Shown in pieces: positions 62,335 to 64,000 of a stretch of DNA of 64,000 bases. The position numbers and the translations under genes are program-made. Under the pieces are notes generated by a model, which saw only the letters and a list, made by a program, of their open reading frames with translations, searched no databases and was not told the DNA's origin. Within the stretch, counting starts at the first letter, position 1; each line of letters starts with the position of its first letter. The stretch is from Klebsiella pneumoniae. GTDB taxonomy: Bacteria; Pseudomonadota; Gammaproteobacteria; Pseudomonadales; Pseudohongiellaceae. The stretch spans positions 1 to 64,000 of the forward strand of contig CAMCRC010000004.1 in the NCBI GenBank assembly GCA_945877175.1. Direction: 5' to 3'.

Positions 62335-64000
62335 CTAGTTCACGGCAAACTGCGTGGCCTGACCCGCCACGACATACCAGCTGACGAACAGGCCGTTGAC
62401 GAAGGCGCCGGGAAGCCACGAGGCGGTGAGGCGGTAAGTATAGGTGCTGATGATGGCAACGATGGCCAGCAGCGGCACGAATTGTATCATCACGATGGTG
62501 TTCAGCGGTTCGGAAGGTGTCAGCAGGAAACCGGTTGCAAACAGGCTTCCGTACTGCAGCAGCAGGAAGATCAGGAAGCCGCCCGCCAGCGCAAACAGAT
62601 TGCCCGCGTACTGCCGGACCACACTGTCACTGCGCACCGAAAGCCCGCCATGCAGGGCTCGCAGTGCCAGTACGAAGAACGCTGTGAAAGGCAGCAGGTA
62701 ACTCAGCATGATCTGGAACTGCATCAGGTTGAGCGGCTTTACTCCGACAAACCAGAAGCGAAAGTCGATCTGAAAGAAGAAGTCCGCCAGCAGCACGGCG
62801 CCATAGCCGATGCCCACCGTGGCGAGGCTGATCAGCAGAGCAGGGAGCAGGGCCACTGGAGCCAGCACCTTCTGCGTGCGGATCACGTAGCCGAGGCCGG
62901 TGAAGATGAGCCCGTTCATGACTCCCCAGAAGGCCACCTGACTGCTGATGCTCTGCGGGAACAGCGCCGAGGTGCCCAGCAATTGTCCGCCCCAGCGCAT
63001 GAAGGGATAGAAGGTCGCCACGGGGATGGCCGCACTGAGCACGGCCAGCAGCCACCACTGGCCTGTACGGGTTGCATGGGCAAAGCTGGATGGTGTCGCA
63101 CGCAGTCCGGCAAATGCTGGCGCCTGCAACAGGACGCCAAAACTGCCGCACAGCAGCACCACGAAGCCGATCAGGCCCAGCAGCGTGCCGATTTCCTTCC
63201 AGAACCAGATCTGGTCATTCGCCGGGAGTGGCGTGCCGCCCTCCAGCGTCTGAGAGAACCAGTCCAGCGCATGCCCGATGGCGGCATGCGAAATGTGATC
63301 ACCTGGGTGGGTCACGGGCGGGGAGTGCAGCACACGGCCGGTGCCTTCCGCGATGTTGCCGTAGGTGCGGCCGGTCTCGACAGTCCCGGTGGCGCCGAAC
63401 AGGGCCTGCAGGTTGGCGCTGTTGCCAATGTCGCTGCCCTTGGGCACTTGCCACATGGAGGAGGCAAATTCGTCAAACTGGGAGAACACGACGGCGACGT
63501 TGCGCGGCCACTCAGGCGTGCCGGGTGCTGAACGTCCGCCGCCCGTGCTGGAGCCTTCCAGCACCATCGAGCGGTAGTCGTCAGGGTGCGCAGCAGCCGC
63601 TGCAAGAATTGTCCAGCCCCCCATGGAGTGTCCTTCCAGGCCGATGTTGCTGGTGTCAACAATGTCCAGACTGCGCAGATACTGCAGCGCCGCGGGGCCT
63701 CCGAAGCCGTTGGCGAATGCGGGCGCGTCGGAGTAGCCATGTCCTGCCTGGTCCAGTGCCAGCACCACGTAGCCGCGTCGCGCAAACTCGATGGCGAATC
63801 CTGACTGTGCTTCCCGCGAGTTGATGTAGCCATGCACAGCCAGAATGCCAGGGGCGGGCGTGTCAGGCGTGGCGTTGGGCGGAATGTACAGATAGGCACT
63901 GAGGGTTTTGCCCGCGGCGCCGTTGAAGCGCACGTCCTTGATGCGGATGTCGCCGCTGGTCTGAATGCTGTGGGCGAGCAGCGAGCCAGCGAGAATGAGG
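62335..64000 (-). CDS. Alpha/beta hydrolase with C-terminal multi-spanning membrane domain (N-terminus beyond window)
   Basis: GILAVHGYINSREAQSGFAIEFARRGYVVLALDQAGHGYSD...NIGLEGHSMGGWTIL followed by several TM segments. The frame remains open to base 64000 (LILAGSLLAHSIQTSGDIRIKDVRFNG). Confidence 0.8.
   Translation of the reverse strand, partial: LILAGSLLAHSIQTSGDIRIKDVRFNGAAGKTLSAYLYIPPNATPDTPAPGILAVHGYINSREAQSGFAIEFARRGYVVLALDQAGHGYSDAPAFANGFGGPAALQYLRSLDIVDTSNIGLEGHSMGGWTILAAAAAHPDDYRSMVLEGSSTGGGRSAPGTPEWPRNVAVVFSQFDEFASSMWQVPKGSDIGNSANLQALFGATGTVETGRTYGNIAEGTGRVLHSPPVTHPGDHISHAAIGHALDWFSQTLEGGTPLPANDQIWFWKEIGTLLGLIGFVVLLCGSFGVLLQAPAFAGLRATPSSFAHATRTGQWWLLAVLSAAIPVATFYPFMRWGGQLLGTSALFPQSISSQVAFWGVMNGLIFTGLGYVIRTQKVLAPVALLPALLISLATVGIGYGAVLLADFFFQIDFRFWFVGVKPLNLMQFQIMLSYLLPFTAFFVLALRALHGGLSVRSDSVVRQYAGNLFALAGGFLIFLLLQYGSLFATGFLLTPSEPLNTIVMIQFVPLLAIVAIISTYTYRLTASWLPGAFVNGLFVSWYVVAGQATQFAVN

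Overview
This window is gammaproteobacterial chromosome, almost entirely conserved housekeeping DNA. From left to right: the C-terminal end of a Nif3-like gene; cysD-cysNC; zapG(yhcB)/zapE; rplM-rpsI; petA plus a fused cytochrome b/c1 gene; sspAB; the lpoA-yraN-diaA-dolP block; rsmI; ydbL-ynbE-ydbH; rnpB RNA; the complete mraZ-to-ftsZ dcw cluster with lpxC; an M23 peptidase; secA; argJ; a mutT/thiE-like fusion; an orphan secreted beta-propeller-like protein; yacG-coaE; pilD-pilC-pilB with divergent tandem pilins and a TfpX/TfpZ-type accessory protein; a small cytochrome c; a secreted HNH nuclease; nadC-ampD-ampE; aceEF; and a FecCD/BtuCD-type ABC importer with a membrane-fused alpha/beta hydrolase running off the window edge. 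I found no CRISPR array, phage, transposon or tRNA. The observations most worth following up are: (1) the first of two tandem pilins has an in-frame amber codon exactly where its paralogue has Tyr, with an intact conserved C-terminus (including the disulfide Cys pair) continuing in frame after it; (2) a second in-frame stop (TAA) inside what is otherwise a perfect signal peptide of the orphan secreted protein; (3) cytochrome b and c1 fused in one ORF (fbcH-like) with an internal signal-peptide-like junction; (4) two 15-bp TGTA-N7-TACA palindromes bracketing a good sigma70 promoter upstream of aceE; (5) a four-unit, 10-bp-periodic MraZ operator just downstream of the mraZ promoter. All calls are from reading the sequence. 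No database search was run.
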